Shown here: in pieces, positions 5,106-12,368 of the stretch
Numbering within the stretch: the stretch's first letter is position 1
Layout of the letters: each line of letters opens with the position of its first letter
NCBI GenBank assembly: GCA_964371865.1
Contig: CAYJOR010000068.1
Location: 1-13,127 of the forward strand
Length of the DNA stretch: 13,127 bases
DNA from: CAYJAZ01 sp964371865
GTDB taxonomy: Bacteria > Desulfobacterota > Desulfovibrionia > Desulfovibrionales > Desulfovibrionaceae
Direction of reading: 5' to 3'
Made by a program: the position numbers and the translations under genes
Notes under the pieces: generated by a model
Told to the model about the DNA's origin: nothing
What the model saw: the letters and a program-made list of their open reading frames with translations, nothing else
Databases searched by the model: none

Positions 5106-6086
5106 CTACTGTGCTGAGTTGAACACCAATACAATATCTTGAAGATTTGCGTTAGGAGGTGCGGGTAGAGACCCCAACCGCAGCAAAGCATTCATCGCAG
5201 AAGCATCGAAATCTGCTCTACCTGAACTTTTCACAATGCTACTATCTATGATTTTGCCATTTTTATCAAGTTTTACAGCAACTTGTGTTGAATAATTCTC
5301 TCTTGAATATGTAGGCATTGACCATTCACTCTGCACTACAAGCATAACTTGCGCCATATAGACATCGTAAATACCGCCGCCGCCAGGTCCTTTTCCTGTT
5401 CCTGCGCCACCGCCTACGCCACCGCTACCTAACTCTCTTTGTAAGTCCGCCAATGCTGAGCTTGCCGCAGATTGATTTGGCTTTTTAGATTGAGAAGTAC
5501 TACTTGAGTTTGTTTTAGGAGGATTTGTTTTAGGTTTTTCCGGTTTAGGTTCAGGTCTAGGTTCAGGTTTAGGTTCAGGTCTAGGTTCAGGTTTAGGTTC
5601 AGGTTCAGGTCTAGGTTCAGGTTTAGGTTTAGGTTTTGGTTCTTCCTCAATTTTAGGCTCATCTTCTTTCGGAATTTGAGGGATTAATGCTTCAGTAGGT
5701 ATTTCCGGAAGCGGTTGAGGAGTTGGAGGAATAGATTCCGGCTGAGGTAAATCCTCTGCTTGAACTGGAGTTTCTTTTGGTGTTTCAATATCTTGAGGAG
5801 GTGCTACCGGTTCTGGTAATTCTTCAGGAGCTAACTCTTCTTGAGTTGGGGCTTCCGGTTGTGTTCCCGCTTCTAAAGCTGGATTTACCTTATCGGCAAT
5901 TTGATCTGGCCTTGCACCAAGAACTGCTGATGCAAGCCCTTCTCCGCCCATATCACCAACAACTAAAGAGACTTGATAAACTTCTCTATCCAAGTCTAAA
6001 ACTGTTGCTGCCGGCCAGAAAAGTATCAGAAATACTATCATGCCATGCAAAGCTAGGGAAAGTAAAAATGATGAAGATTTTTCCAT
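5106..6086 (-). CDS. tolA: TolA-type energy transducer (TonB/TolA family)
   Basis: This 326-residue protein links the inner-membrane TolQ-TolR motor to the outer membrane. The N-terminal membrane segment (about 7-26) contains SLALH (10-14), the Ser-x3-His motif used by TolA/TonB to contact the motor. A long Pro/Glu/Lys-rich periplasmic region follows (about 76-205), including a PEP/PKP repeat at 150-185. After a Gly-rich linker (about 220-238) comes a TonB/TolA C-terminal domain (about 240-326; QSEWSMP, VAVKLDKNGKIIDSSIVKSSG, FDASAMNALLRL). The Pro-rich spacer is like TonB rather than the Ala/Lys helix of E. coli TolA. TolA is preferred because of the TolQ/TolR partners and the C-terminal form, though TonB-like use is possible. 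It starts 8 bp after tolR. tolB and pal do not follow. Confidence 0.8.
   Translation of the reverse strand: MEKSSSFLLSLALHGMIVFLILFWPAATVLDLDREVYQVSLVVGDMGGEGLASAVLGARPDQIADKVNPALEAGTQPEAPTQEELAPEELPEPVAPPQDIETPKETPVQAEDLPQPESIPPTPQPLPEIPTEALIPQIPKEDEPKIEEEPKPKPKPEPRPEPEPKPEPRPEPKPEPRPEPKPEKPKTNPPKTNSSSTSQSKKPNQSAASSALADLQRELGSGGVGGGAGTGKGPGGGGIYDVYMAQVMLVVQSEWSMPTYSRENYSTQVAVKLDKNGKIIDSSIVKSSGRADFDASAMNALLRLGSLPAPPNANLQDIVLVFNSAQ
5542..5638. repeat. Tandem repeat coding for the Pro-rich spacer of TolA
   Basis: A 24-bp unit occurs twice in perfect tandem (5542-5565 and 5566-5589), followed by a 30-bp variant (5590-5619) and degenerate 6-bp units built on GGTTTA and GGTTCA. It encodes alternating Pro-Glu, Pro-Lys and Pro-Arg. 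Unit length is a multiple of 6 bp, so copy-number change would alter spacer length without a frameshift. Confidence 0.9.
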
Positions 6087-6094
6087 AGTTACCT

Positions 6095-6514
6095 TTATTT
6101 TGTACTAGCTTCATCACGAAGAGCTATGATGCCTATATTTGCAATTCCCGCTGATTTAATTTCACCCATGACTCGAACTACCAAGTCAAAAGCTACATCT
6201 TTATCAGCTTGGAGATAAACTGGTCTATCTTTGTTTTCTACAAGAGCTAATAAACGGCTTTGCACCTCATTATAAGGTACTTGGTAGGTATCAATATAAA
6301 TTACACCATCACGGCGAATGCTTACTACTAAATTTTCAGTTTCTGTTGGTAAGCTATCCACCTCTTTTGTTTGAGGAAGATTAATATCAATTCCTTCTTG
6401 CATCATAGGAGCAGTTACCATGAAAATGATAAGCAAAACCAACATAACGTCAACAAATGGTGTAATATTTATCTCAGATACAAAACGCCCCTTAGAGCCA
6501 AGTTGAGCACCCAT
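6095..6514 (-). CDS. tolR: TolR, inner-membrane component of the Tol-Pal motor
   Basis: This 139-residue protein has the usual TolR length (about 140). A short cytoplasmic N-terminus leads into the ExbD/TolR signature SEINITPFVDVMLVLLIIFMV (13-33). It includes Asp22, the membrane acidic residue thought to carry protons (Asp23 in E. coli). The periplasmic domain follows (about 40-139; VSIRRDGVIYID, VYLQADKDVAFDLVVRVMGEIKSAGIANIGI). It works with TolQ to energise TolA and pull in the outer membrane at division. It lies 8 bp after tolQ and 8 bp before tolA, and is very likely translated from the same mRNA. Confidence 0.93.
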   Translation of the reverse strand: MGAQLGSKGRFVSEINITPFVDVMLVLLIIFMVTAPMMQEGIDINLPQTKEVDSLPTETENLVVSIRRDGVIYIDTYQVPYNEVQSRLLALVENKDRPVYLQADKDVAFDLVVRVMGEIKSAGIANIGIIALRDEASTK

Positions 6515-6522
6515 AATAGCTC

Positions 6523-7194
6523 CTAATTACCAAGTTCACGTTGGATTCTATTAATAAATATTGCTGAGTAAGTTCCTAATATAACTTCAACTTTACTTGC
6601 CATACCGGAAAATAAATTGTAAGCCATTGAAGCTGGAATCGCTACGAACAAACCAACTGCTGTTGCAATTAAAGCTTCAGAAATACCAGGCGCCACTGTC
6701 GCAAGTGAAGCTGATTTCATAAGTCCAATTGCATGGAATGAATACATAATTCCCCAAACAGTACCAAATAAGCCAATAAAAGGTGCAGTGCTTGCACAAG
6801 TTGCCAATACTGACATTTTGGAGTTCAAACGTGTCCATTCAGTTGCAACACCTTGCTCTAAGGCTCTGGTTACGTTTTGCACGACGATATCTGAATCTAT
6901 ACCTGCTTCACGAGAAGAGTTGAATTCATTTACTCCGCGCTGAGTTATACCGTATAAAGGAGAATCAGTATCTAATCCAATAGTTTGAACAGCCTCACGT
7001 AAATCTTTTGCACCTTCAAAACGTTCAATCCCTTCACGTGCACTTATTTCAGATGCACGTAAGCTTCTGTATTTGAGGAAAATTATTGTCCATGAAAAAA
7101 TTGACATCAAAACCAAAAATGCCAAAACAAGTTGCGATAACAAAGTCGCATGAAGAATTGAAGAAATAAAACTTTCTGTCATTGTAGCACTCAT
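6523..7194 (-). CDS. tolQ: TolQ, proton-channel component of the Tol-Pal motor
   Basis: With the chosen ATG at 7194 it has 223 residues, like other TolQ proteins (about 230). Three membrane segments are visible (about 18-40, 130-152, 172-194). The conserved signatures are TAPFIGLFGTVWGIMYSF (136-153) and APGISEALIATAVGLFVAIPA (168-188). It forms the pentameric channel around TolR. The frame extends upstream to an ATG at 7269 (248 residues), but that ATG is 2 bases after the T-tract of the lptB terminator and lies upstream of the only credible promoter. A transcript from that promoter could not include it, and the extra 25 residues look unlike TolQ. The ribosome-binding site at 7194 is weak. 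It heads tolQ-tolR-tolA. Confidence 0.9.
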   Translation of the reverse strand: MSATMTESFISSILHATLLSQLVLAFLVLMSIFSWTIIFLKYRSLRASEISAREGIERFEGAKDLREAVQTIGLDTDSPLYGITQRGVNEFNSSREAGIDSDIVVQNVTRALEQGVATEWTRLNSKMSVLATCASTAPFIGLFGTVWGIMYSFHAIGLMKSASLATVAPGISEALIATAVGLFVAIPASMAYNLFSGMASKVEVILGTYSAIFINRIQRELGN

Positions 7195-7224
7195 CTTAAA
7201 TATGTTTAAATTTTTAGAAACAAA

Positions 7225-7253
7225 ACTATAACTTCTCTTATCCTTGATAGCAA
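7225..7253 (-). promoter_or_regulatory. Promoter of tolQ-tolR-tolA
   Basis: TTGCTA (7253-7248), a 17-bp spacer, and TATAGT (7230-7225) lie between the lptB terminator and the chosen tolQ start. The expected start is near 7218, giving a leader of about 24 nt. Confidence 0.6.
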
Positions 7254-7271
7254 GTAAAATTTTACTCATCT

Positions 7272-7305
7272 AAAAAAGAAAAAAGCAAGTATAGACCTTG
7301 CTTTT
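7272..7305 (-). terminator. Rho-independent terminator after lptB
   Basis: The 9-bp stem AAAAGCAAG (7281-7289) / CTTGCTTTT (7297-7305) has a 7-nt loop and is followed on minus by TTCTTTTTT. It is 10 bp after the lptB stop and closes the pyrG-to-lptB operon. Confidence 0.8.
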
Positions 7306-7315
7306 ATAGTAATAT

Positions 7316-8035
7316 CTATGTGAACATATCACCTAAATATACGCTCTTCGCCATATCGTCTTTTTTGATATCTTCCGGTGAACCTTCAAGTATTACCCTT
7401 CCTTGATACATAAGGTATGCTCTATCGCATATCTGTAGTGTTTCCCTTACGTTATGATCAGAAATGAGAACACCTATACCTTTATCTTTGAGATGACTGA
7501 TAATATTTTGAATATCATCAACTGCAAGAGGGTCAATACCAGCAAATGGTTCATCTAAAAGGACAAATACAGGGTCTCTCACAAGGCAACGAGCAATTTC
7601 AAGTCTACGACGTTCACCACCAGATAAGTAAGAGGCATAAGATTTTTCTAAACGTGTAAGACCAAATTCATCAAGCAAAGCGTAAGCTTTTTCCTTTTGT
7701 TCCTTACGTGACAAACCTGTATGCTCCAGAATTATTTGTAGATTTTGATAGACTGTAAGTTTTTTGAAAACAGATGATTCTTGTGGTAAATAAGAAAGAC
7801 CTATACGAGCCCTTTTATAGAGAGCTAAGTCTGTTATTTCTTTATCATCAAGAAACACACTTCCTTCACTTGGCTTTACTATACCTGTAAGCATATAGAA
7901 TGTTGTAGTTTTACCTGCTCCATTTGGTCCAAGCAAGCCCACAATTTCACCTTGCTGCATAGCTAGTGAAACCTCATGTACAACAGTTTTTTGTCCATAT
8001 CTTTTTAGAAGATTTTCTGCTTTTAGTATAGCCAT
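7316..8035 (-). CDS. lptB: LptB, ATPase of the LPS-export ABC transporter
   Basis: At 239 residues it matches the family (about 240). LptB dimers power LptFG at the inner membrane and drive LPS across the LptC-LptA bridge. Motifs: Walker A GPNGAGKT (36-43), Q-loop Gln85 in LPQESSVF, ABC signature LSGGERRRLEIAR (137-149), Walker B VFVLLDE (156-162), and H-loop His194 in ISDHNVRE. SSVFKKLTV and FAGIDP are typical of LptB rather than amino-acid importers. The ATG at 8035 is preferred because TAAGGA lies seven bases upstream; the in-frame ATG at 8059 directly abuts the lptA stop and lacks a clear site. lptF and lptG are not in the window. In many alphaproteobacteria rpoN follows lptB; here a terminator and tolQ follow. 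Confidence 0.95.
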   Translation of the reverse strand: MAILKAENLLKRYGQKTVVHEVSLAMQQGEIVGLLGPNGAGKTTTFYMLTGIVKPSEGSVFLDDKEITDLALYKRARIGLSYLPQESSVFKKLTVYQNLQIILEHTGLSRKEQKEKAYALLDEFGLTRLEKSYASYLSGGERRRLEIARCLVRDPVFVLLDEPFAGIDPLAVDDIQNIISHLKDKGIGVLISDHNVRETLQICDRAYLMYQGRVILEGSPEDIKKDDMAKSVYLGDMFT

Positions 8036-8059
8036 CTGAATTTCCTTACTTATCTGCAT

Positions 8060-8584
8060 CTACTTATCAGAGCTAAAGAAAGCTTCAACTCTTTTAGAAC
8101 CGCCAATAACTTCACTTCTATTTTCATTCAAATAATAACGAATTTCTTGACCGGTAATTGAATTATCGCCATCTCGTAAAACTGGATTTCCATACATTGT
8201 AAGTAACGCTTTATCAGCTTGATAGATTGCTTTTGATGATTTGCCTGTATAAGTATTATACTTCATACGCACATTTTTTTCAGCAACAATTCTATCAATA
8301 TCGCCTGACTTCATATTTGCCATTGGATCATTTTCACTTGTTTTAGCATCTGTTTTTGCATCTTTATCTTTCAAGTATACAACAACTTCTTTTGCCCAAA
8401 GGTTGAAACCTGCGCGTTCAATAACTACATCACCGGTAAAAATTACTGTATTATTTTCTGCGTTATAGTGCATTGAATCCGAGTTAATTTTCGTTGGAGC
8501 ATCGCCTGTAGGCATAATATTTTTCTGTTCTGCCTGTGCCGGAACAGAAAATAAAAACATAAATAATACTAAAAGAATACGCAT
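8060..8584 (-). CDS. lptA: LptA, periplasmic LPS-bridge protein
   Basis: This 174-residue protein starts with a signal peptide (LVLFMFLFSVPAQA, likely cut after Ala18). The OstA/LptA domain follows: KINSDSMHYNAENNTVIFTGDVVIERAGFNLWAKEVVVYLKD (about 32-73), then VRMKY, ALLTMYGNPVLRDGDNSITGQEIRYYLNENRSEVIGG (about 127-163). The repeated beta-strand pattern and the fTGdVv and ItG..i.y phrases are characteristic. LptA oligomers carry LPS from LptC to LptD across the periplasm. It starts 1 bp after the lptC stop and ends 24 bp before the chosen lptB start, so it is translated within the lptC-lptA-lptB run. Confidence 0.92.
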   Translation of the reverse strand: MRILLVLFMFLFSVPAQAEQKNIMPTGDAPTKINSDSMHYNAENNTVIFTGDVVIERAGFNLWAKEVVVYLKDKDAKTDAKTSENDPMANMKSGDIDRIVAEKNVRMKYNTYTGKSSKAIYQADKALLTMYGNPVLRDGDNSITGQEIRYYLNENRSEVIGGSKRVEAFFSSDK

Positions 8585-8585
8585 A

Positions 8586-9248
8586 CTATTCCTCTATTAC
8601 AGGAGGAGCTTTAATTGGCGAATCCAAAGTAAAGCTTTTGTTATCATTATTTATAATAAACACAACGTCTCCTGTAGCATCAATTGTATTTATTTTGGAA
8701 TTCCATGTCATTGTATTCGCTCTGCCAAGGTTTGTTGGACTACTTAACAACGCGCCATCTGGAAATATAAAGCGGCTTTCCTCTACTAGAACCTCTAATA
8801 ATTTTCCTTCTAATGCCATGGTATCTTGAGATATTTTCACATCTTCATTAAGTGTGATACGTGTATTGTTTTCCAGAACTTTCCCAACTTTACCCTCAAT
8901 GGTAATTGGAAGTGAGTTTTTATTTTCATCATCCCAAAAAGTTATAAAAGGTTTTTGAGCAAGCAAATTAGATGTAGATTCCACATACTTAGCCCATTCA
9001 GCCTTCAACTCCCAAGATTTATTTCCTTCGCTACCTTGAACTATATTAACATCAACAAGAGTGAGCTGAATACTTTCAAGGCTTTCTTCAAGTCCTTCAA
9101 AATTTTGCAAGTCTTGAAGATTTTTACCCTCAAAACTCGCATAATAATTTATAGTGCTATCAACCTCTTCTTTAATGAAGTAGCTTGATAAAGCGTACAG
9201 AACTGCACAGAAAATTATGATAGAAAAAATTGATGAAAAGTTTTTCAT
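8586..9248 (-). CDS. lptC: LptC, inner-membrane anchor of the LPS bridge
   Basis: The protein has 220 residues from ATG 9248, with one N-terminal membrane segment (SIFSIIIFCAVLYALSSYFI, about 6-25) and a periplasmic beta-rich domain. Recognisable parts include LTLVDVNIVQGSEGNKSWELKAEWAKYVE, typical of LptC, and a C-terminal TITIDATGDVVF-like stretch (INTIDATGDVVFIINNDN) that resembles the OstA fold shared with LptA. It takes LPS from LptBFG and passes it to LptA. A GTG at 9266 would add six residues overlapping kdsC; neither start has a strong ribosome-binding site, and translation may be coupled to the end of kdsC. Identity rests on topology, the OstA-like repeats, and position between kdsC and lptA. 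Confidence 0.88.
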   Translation of the reverse strand: MKNFSSIFSIIIFCAVLYALSSYFIKEEVDSTINYYASFEGKNLQDLQNFEGLEESLESIQLTLVDVNIVQGSEGNKSWELKAEWAKYVESTSNLLAQKPFITFWDDENKNSLPITIEGKVGKVLENNTRITLNEDVKISQDTMALEGKLLEVLVEESRFIFPDGALLSSPTNLGRANTMTWNSKINTIDATGDVVFIINNDNKSFTLDSPIKAPPVIEE

Positions 9249-9253
9249 AGATT

Positions 9254-9784
9254 TTACTGTTTCCACAAATCTGCAAGCATTTCAGGAGTTTTTCCTTGAA
9301 GCGCAAAAATATGCTCTATCGCTTCACGAACTGCCCCTTCACCGCCTTTAGCTTCGGTGATATATTTTGCTATTGCTTTCACTTCTTTACGAGCATTTGC
9401 AACAGCTATTGGATAACCAACTCTAAGCATTGGATCTAAATCAACCCAATCATCACCCACGTAAGCAATTTCTTCCCAATCTAGACCGTGTTTTTCACGT
9501 ATTTCTTCGATTGGACCAAGCTTCGCCGGAAAACCGGGATAGTAATCCATAATCCCAAGATCTTGCACTCTTTTTGCTACAAGCGGATCATTACGACCGG
9601 TGATAATTCCTATCCCCATATTCAACTTGAGTCCTGTAACAATCGCTAAGCCATCTATAGCATTGAAACACTTAGAGACATTTCCATTAATATCATAATA
9701 AAGTTTACCGTCCGTACAGACTCCGTCTACATCTAAGACGATAAACCTTATATTTTTTGAATCATTTAGAGCAGAATCCTGCAT
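9254..9784 (-). CDS. kdsC: KdsC, 3-deoxy-D-manno-octulosonate 8-phosphate phosphatase
   Basis: This 176-residue HAD-type phosphatase has no cap domain. It removes phosphate from Kdo-8-phosphate, giving free Kdo for CMP-Kdo and the LPS core. Motifs: VLDVDGVCTDGKLYY (Asp18 nucleophile, Asp20 acid/base), IITGRNDPLVAKR (motif II Thr62), AKLGPIEEI with Lys88, and YVGDDWVDLDPM (motif IV, Asp111, Asp112 and Asp115 for magnesium). The C-terminal GGEGAVREAIEHIF is typical of KdsC, where the tail closes the tetramer active site. Cys23 replaces the usual Leu after DVDGV, a mild change. It starts 9 bp after pyrG and ends a few bases before lptC. The cytoplasmic Kdo step sits beside LPS export in one operon. 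Confidence 0.94.
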   Translation of the reverse strand: MQDSALNDSKNIRFIVLDVDGVCTDGKLYYDINGNVSKCFNAIDGLAIVTGLKLNMGIGIITGRNDPLVAKRVQDLGIMDYYPGFPAKLGPIEEIREKHGLDWEEIAYVGDDWVDLDPMLRVGYPIAVANARKEVKAIAKYITEAKGGEGAVREAIEHIFALQGKTPEMLADLWKQ

Positions 9785-9793
9785 AAATTCAGC

Positions 9794-11434
9794 CTACTTC
9801 TTATTTTTGAGAGTTGCAGCTATAAATTCACGGAACAATGGATGTGCATTCATTGGAGTTGATTGGAACTCTGGGTGGAACTGGCAACCAACAAACCAAG
9901 GATGATCTTTAACTTCTACAATCTCAATAAGTTCGCCATTCGGGCTTGTTCCTGAGAATGTAAGACCTGCTGCTTCAAGTCTTTCTTTGTATTCAGTATT
10001 AAATTCGTATCTATGACGGTGACGCTCAGAAATGTTTTCCATTCCGTAAGCTTTGAAAGCATTAGTATCTTTTTTCAAAGCACATGGATAAGATCCAAGA
10101 CGCATAGTTCCGCCTTTATCACTTTTATCATCTCTTTTTTCTATTGCTTGAGTTCTAAAGTCAAACCATTCAGTCATAAGATATATAAGCTTATTTGCGC
10201 CATGTGGTTCAAATTCTTCGGAGTTTGCATCTGCAATACCCGCAACATTACGAGAGAATTCAATCACAGAACACTGCATACCAAGACAAATTCCAAAGAA
10301 AGGTATTTTATTTTCACGTGCATAGCGGATAGTTTCAATCATACCCTCAACACCGCGATAACCAAAACCACCTGGAACAAGTATGCTATCACATTCAGAT
10401 AAAGTTTTCTTTACATTTTGCGCGCTTACTTCTTCTGAATTGATATATTTCAAGCGAACTTCAACGTGGTTTGCAATACCGGCATGAACAAGTGCTTCGT
10501 GCAAGCTTTTATATGCTTCTTTTAATTCAACATATTTACCTACAATACCCACAGTTACAAAACTTTTAAGGCTATTGCAAGTTTTTATAAGATTTTCCCA
10601 AGAACGCAAATCAGGGTTACGAGCTGGCAATCTAAGCATGATAGCAACTTTCTGGTCAAATCCTTCAGCATAGAACTTTAAAGGCACTTCATACACGTTT
10701 TTAACGTCAACACTTGAGAATACTGCGTCAGAGTCTACGTTACAGAAAAGAGCAATCTTTCTTTTCACTTCTTCTGAAATAACTTCTTCACAACGGCAAA
10801 GAATGATATCAGGTTGAATACCTATTGACAGTAATTCTTTTACACTGTGTTGAGTTGGTTTAGTTTTATGCTCACCAGCCGCACGGATATATGGAACAAG
10901 TGTAAGGTGGATATTCATACAATTGTCACGTCCAAGCTCTGACTTGAACTGACGGATAGCTTCTAAGAATGGTAAGCTTTCGATATCGCCCACTGTGCCA
11001 CCGATTTCGATAAGAGCAACATCAGGTGCGTTATCGCCTTCAGAAAGTGAACGGATACGAGCTTTAATTTCGTCTGTAATGTGCGGAATTACTTGAACTG
11101 TACCGCCAAGATAGTCGCCATGTCTTTCTTTATTGATTACGTCGTAGTAAATTCTACCGGAAGTAGTGCTATTTTTTCTTGTGAGTGCAACGCCTAAGTA
11201 ACGTTCATAGTGACCAAGGTCAAGATCAGTCTCAGCTCCATCCTCAGTAACATACACTTCACCATGCTGGAATGGGCTCATTGTGCCCGGATCTACGTTG
11301 AGGTATGGGTCTAGCTTTTGAATTGTTACTTTTAAGCCGCGAGCTTTCAATAAAGCTCCTAATGATGCAGCCGCAAGTCCTTTACCTAATGATGAAAGAA
11401 CTCCGCCTGTTACAAAAATATACTTAGTTTGCAT
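9794..11434 (-). CDS. pyrG: PyrG, CTP synthase
   Basis: This full-length 546-residue enzyme makes CTP from UTP, ATP and glutamine. The N-terminal synthetase domain has KYIFVTGGVLSSLGKG (4-19), LDPYLNVDPGTMSPFQHGEV (41-60), EDGAETDLDLGHYERY and GGTVGDIES (145-153). The glutaminase domain begins near 290, with an oxyanion-hole GGFGYRG and the triad Cys383 (GICLGMQC), His520 and Glu522 (FHPEF). All key residues are intact. The ATG has AAGGA upstream, with a candidate promoter about 140 bp further away. It is the first gene of the probable pyrG-kdsC-lptC-lptA-lptB operon. The pairing makes sense because CTP is the co-substrate for activating Kdo, though this link is inference. Confidence 0.98.
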   Translation of the reverse strand: MQTKYIFVTGGVLSSLGKGLAAASLGALLKARGLKVTIQKLDPYLNVDPGTMSPFQHGEVYVTEDGAETDLDLGHYERYLGVALTRKNSTTSGRIYYDVINKERHGDYLGGTVQVIPHITDEIKARIRSLSEGDNAPDVALIEIGGTVGDIESLPFLEAIRQFKSELGRDNCMNIHLTLVPYIRAAGEHKTKPTQHSVKELLSIGIQPDIILCRCEEVISEEVKRKIALFCNVDSDAVFSSVDVKNVYEVPLKFYAEGFDQKVAIMLRLPARNPDLRSWENLIKTCNSLKSFVTVGIVGKYVELKEAYKSLHEALVHAGIANHVEVRLKYINSEEVSAQNVKKTLSECDSILVPGGFGYRGVEGMIETIRYARENKIPFFGICLGMQCSVIEFSRNVAGIADANSEEFEPHGANKLIYLMTEWFDFRTQAIEKRDDKSDKGGTMRLGSYPCALKKDTNAFKAYGMENISERHRHRYEFNTEYKERLEAAGLTFSGTSPNGELIEIVEVKDHPWFVGCQFHPEFQSTPMNAHPLFREFIAATLKNKK

Positions 11435-11554
11435 ATCTAATCCTTAAAATAGCATAATTTACAATAAAAATTGTTTTTCACATTACTTGTTTGTTATACA
11501 TTATCTCTGACTCACTGTCTAGCACACTTTCATCTTTTTTTCTACAAATTTAAA

Positions 11555-11606
11555 AGTATAGCATTTCAATAGAGTAGGTATAATTTTTAAATAAGCTCTT
11601 TGTCAA
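11555..11606 (-). promoter_or_regulatory. Candidate promoter region of the pyrG operon
   Basis: A perfect TTGACA (11606-11601) is followed after 18 bp by TATACC (11582-11577). A second option slightly downstream is an extended -10, TGC-TATACT (11563-11555), without a good -35. Either gives an untranslated leader of over 100 nt before pyrG. I see no clear regulatory hairpin in the AT-rich leader. Confidence 0.45.
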
Positions 11607-11694
11607 TAATAACTTATCCCATGTAATTTCATATTTTTATAGAAAAAATTATTGTTGAATACATTCTTATAAAAAATATAATCCTCATAAAAAC

Positions 11695-11722
11695 AAAAAA
11701 GACGACTACTTTCGTAATCGTC
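11695..11722 (-). terminator. Rho-independent terminator after tRNA-Phe
   Basis: The 9-bp stem GACGATTAC / GTAGTCGTC (one T-G pair) closes a GAAA tetraloop and is followed on the minus strand by six T. It starts 13 bp beyond the tRNA CCA and separates the tRNA from the pyrG operon. Confidence 0.88.
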
Positions 11723-11735
11723 TTCGATTGTTGAA

Positions 11736-11811
11736 TGGTGCCGTGGGAGAGAATTGAACTCCCGACACGAGGATTTTCAGTCCTCTGCTCTACCTACTGA
11801 GCTACCGCGGC
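11736..11811 (-). tRNA. tRNA-Phe (anticodon GAA)
   Basis: The 76-nt minus-strand gene has an encoded CCA (11738-11736). The D-arm is GCTCAGTAGGTAGAGC. The anticodon stem GAGGA/TCCTC encloses CTGAAAA (anticodon GAA). The T-arm is GGGAG/CTCTC with loop TTCAATT. The acceptor stem GCCGCGG / CCACGGC has a C-A mismatch at position 5-68 (C at 11807, A at 11744), where T5 would give a perfect stem. The rest is canonical, so it is probably functional. No good -35/-10 pair was found upstream. Confidence 0.96.
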
Positions 11812-11920
11812 GTCGTGAAAATACTTCTACGGTAGTTTGAAAAAAAAAGCAAGACTTTTTTTGCGTTTTATGCTATTTTTTTTAAAGAAAATTATAACCA
11901 TCTAAAATTAAAGGATTTTT

Positions 11921-12145
11921 ATGTTAAATTTTAAGGCGTTAGAAAGTATCAAAGAGTACCTTGAAGGCAATTTTAAGGAAGATTTTGAATATTCAGCCGA
12001 ATCAAGACGATTTGAAATGCTCGAATTCCTCGATCAATTAATGGATTTAGGTGAACTTGCAGACAAAACTGCAACCGAAGTTATCTTCAAAGGGCAACTC
12101 GCAAACCTCGCCGGCATTAAAGTTGAAGATAAAAAAGAAGAGTAA
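11921..12145 (+). CDS. Small acidic protein of unknown function
   Basis: This frame of 74 codons is the only convincing plus-strand gene. The ATG has AAAGGA five bases upstream, good support for translation. The protein is rich in Glu, Leu and Lys, has no membrane segment, no cysteine and no signal peptide. It looks mostly helical: about residues 1-20 (LNFKALESIKEYLEGNF) and 30-62 (RFEMLEFLDQLMDLGELADK), ending in a charged EDKKEE tail. I do not recognise a family. It is divergent from tRNA-Phe, 109 bp away. The next gene on the right is convergent, so it is a single-gene unit. A small conserved hypothetical protein is the best description. Confidence 0.6.
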   Translation: MLNFKALESIKEYLEGNFKEDFEYSAESRRFEMLEFLDQLMDLGELADKTATEVIFKGQLANLAGIKVEDKKEE

Positions 12146-12282
12146 ATTTACTTTTTATGCCATCGGCAACCAAGGGAACTTTTCTTACGGGAATAATTCC
12201 TTTAGAAGTCAACCATAGTTACTCTCTAGTTTTTTGATTTCATCTTTTTTCTTAGACAAAACTTCTCATAAATTACAGATTA

Positions 12283-12305
12283 ATTTGTAAAGTAAGTTTA
12301 CAAAT
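12283..12305. repeat. Perfect 9-bp inverted repeat
   Basis: ATTTGTAAA (12283-12291) and TTTACAAAT (12297-12305) flank GTAAG. With no T-tract on either side it looks more like an operator or a small structural dyad than a terminator. Confidence 0.7.
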
Positions 12306-12368
12306 CTCTTCTTTATAAACGAGTTGTAATAATTGTTTTTAAGAAAGAGGGAGTGAACTCGTTCAACG

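Noticed and set aside
5542..5638. Possible CRISPR-like repeat array
   Set aside because: Units are directly adjacent without unique spacers and stay in frame within tolA, so it is a coding minisatellite.
5429..6088. Frames inside tolA on both strands (77 and 103 codons)
   Set aside because: They are shadows of the repetitive Pro-rich coding sequence, giving Leu/Asn-repeat translations.
10013..10402. Plus-strand frame of 129 codons inside pyrG
   Set aside because: It is antisense to an intact, highly conserved CTP synthase and has no support of its own.
11812..11920. Promoters for tRNA-Phe and the small acidic protein gene
   Set aside because: Only partial boxes (TATTTT, TATAAC) without matching -35 elements were found in this very AT-rich gap, so none is listed.
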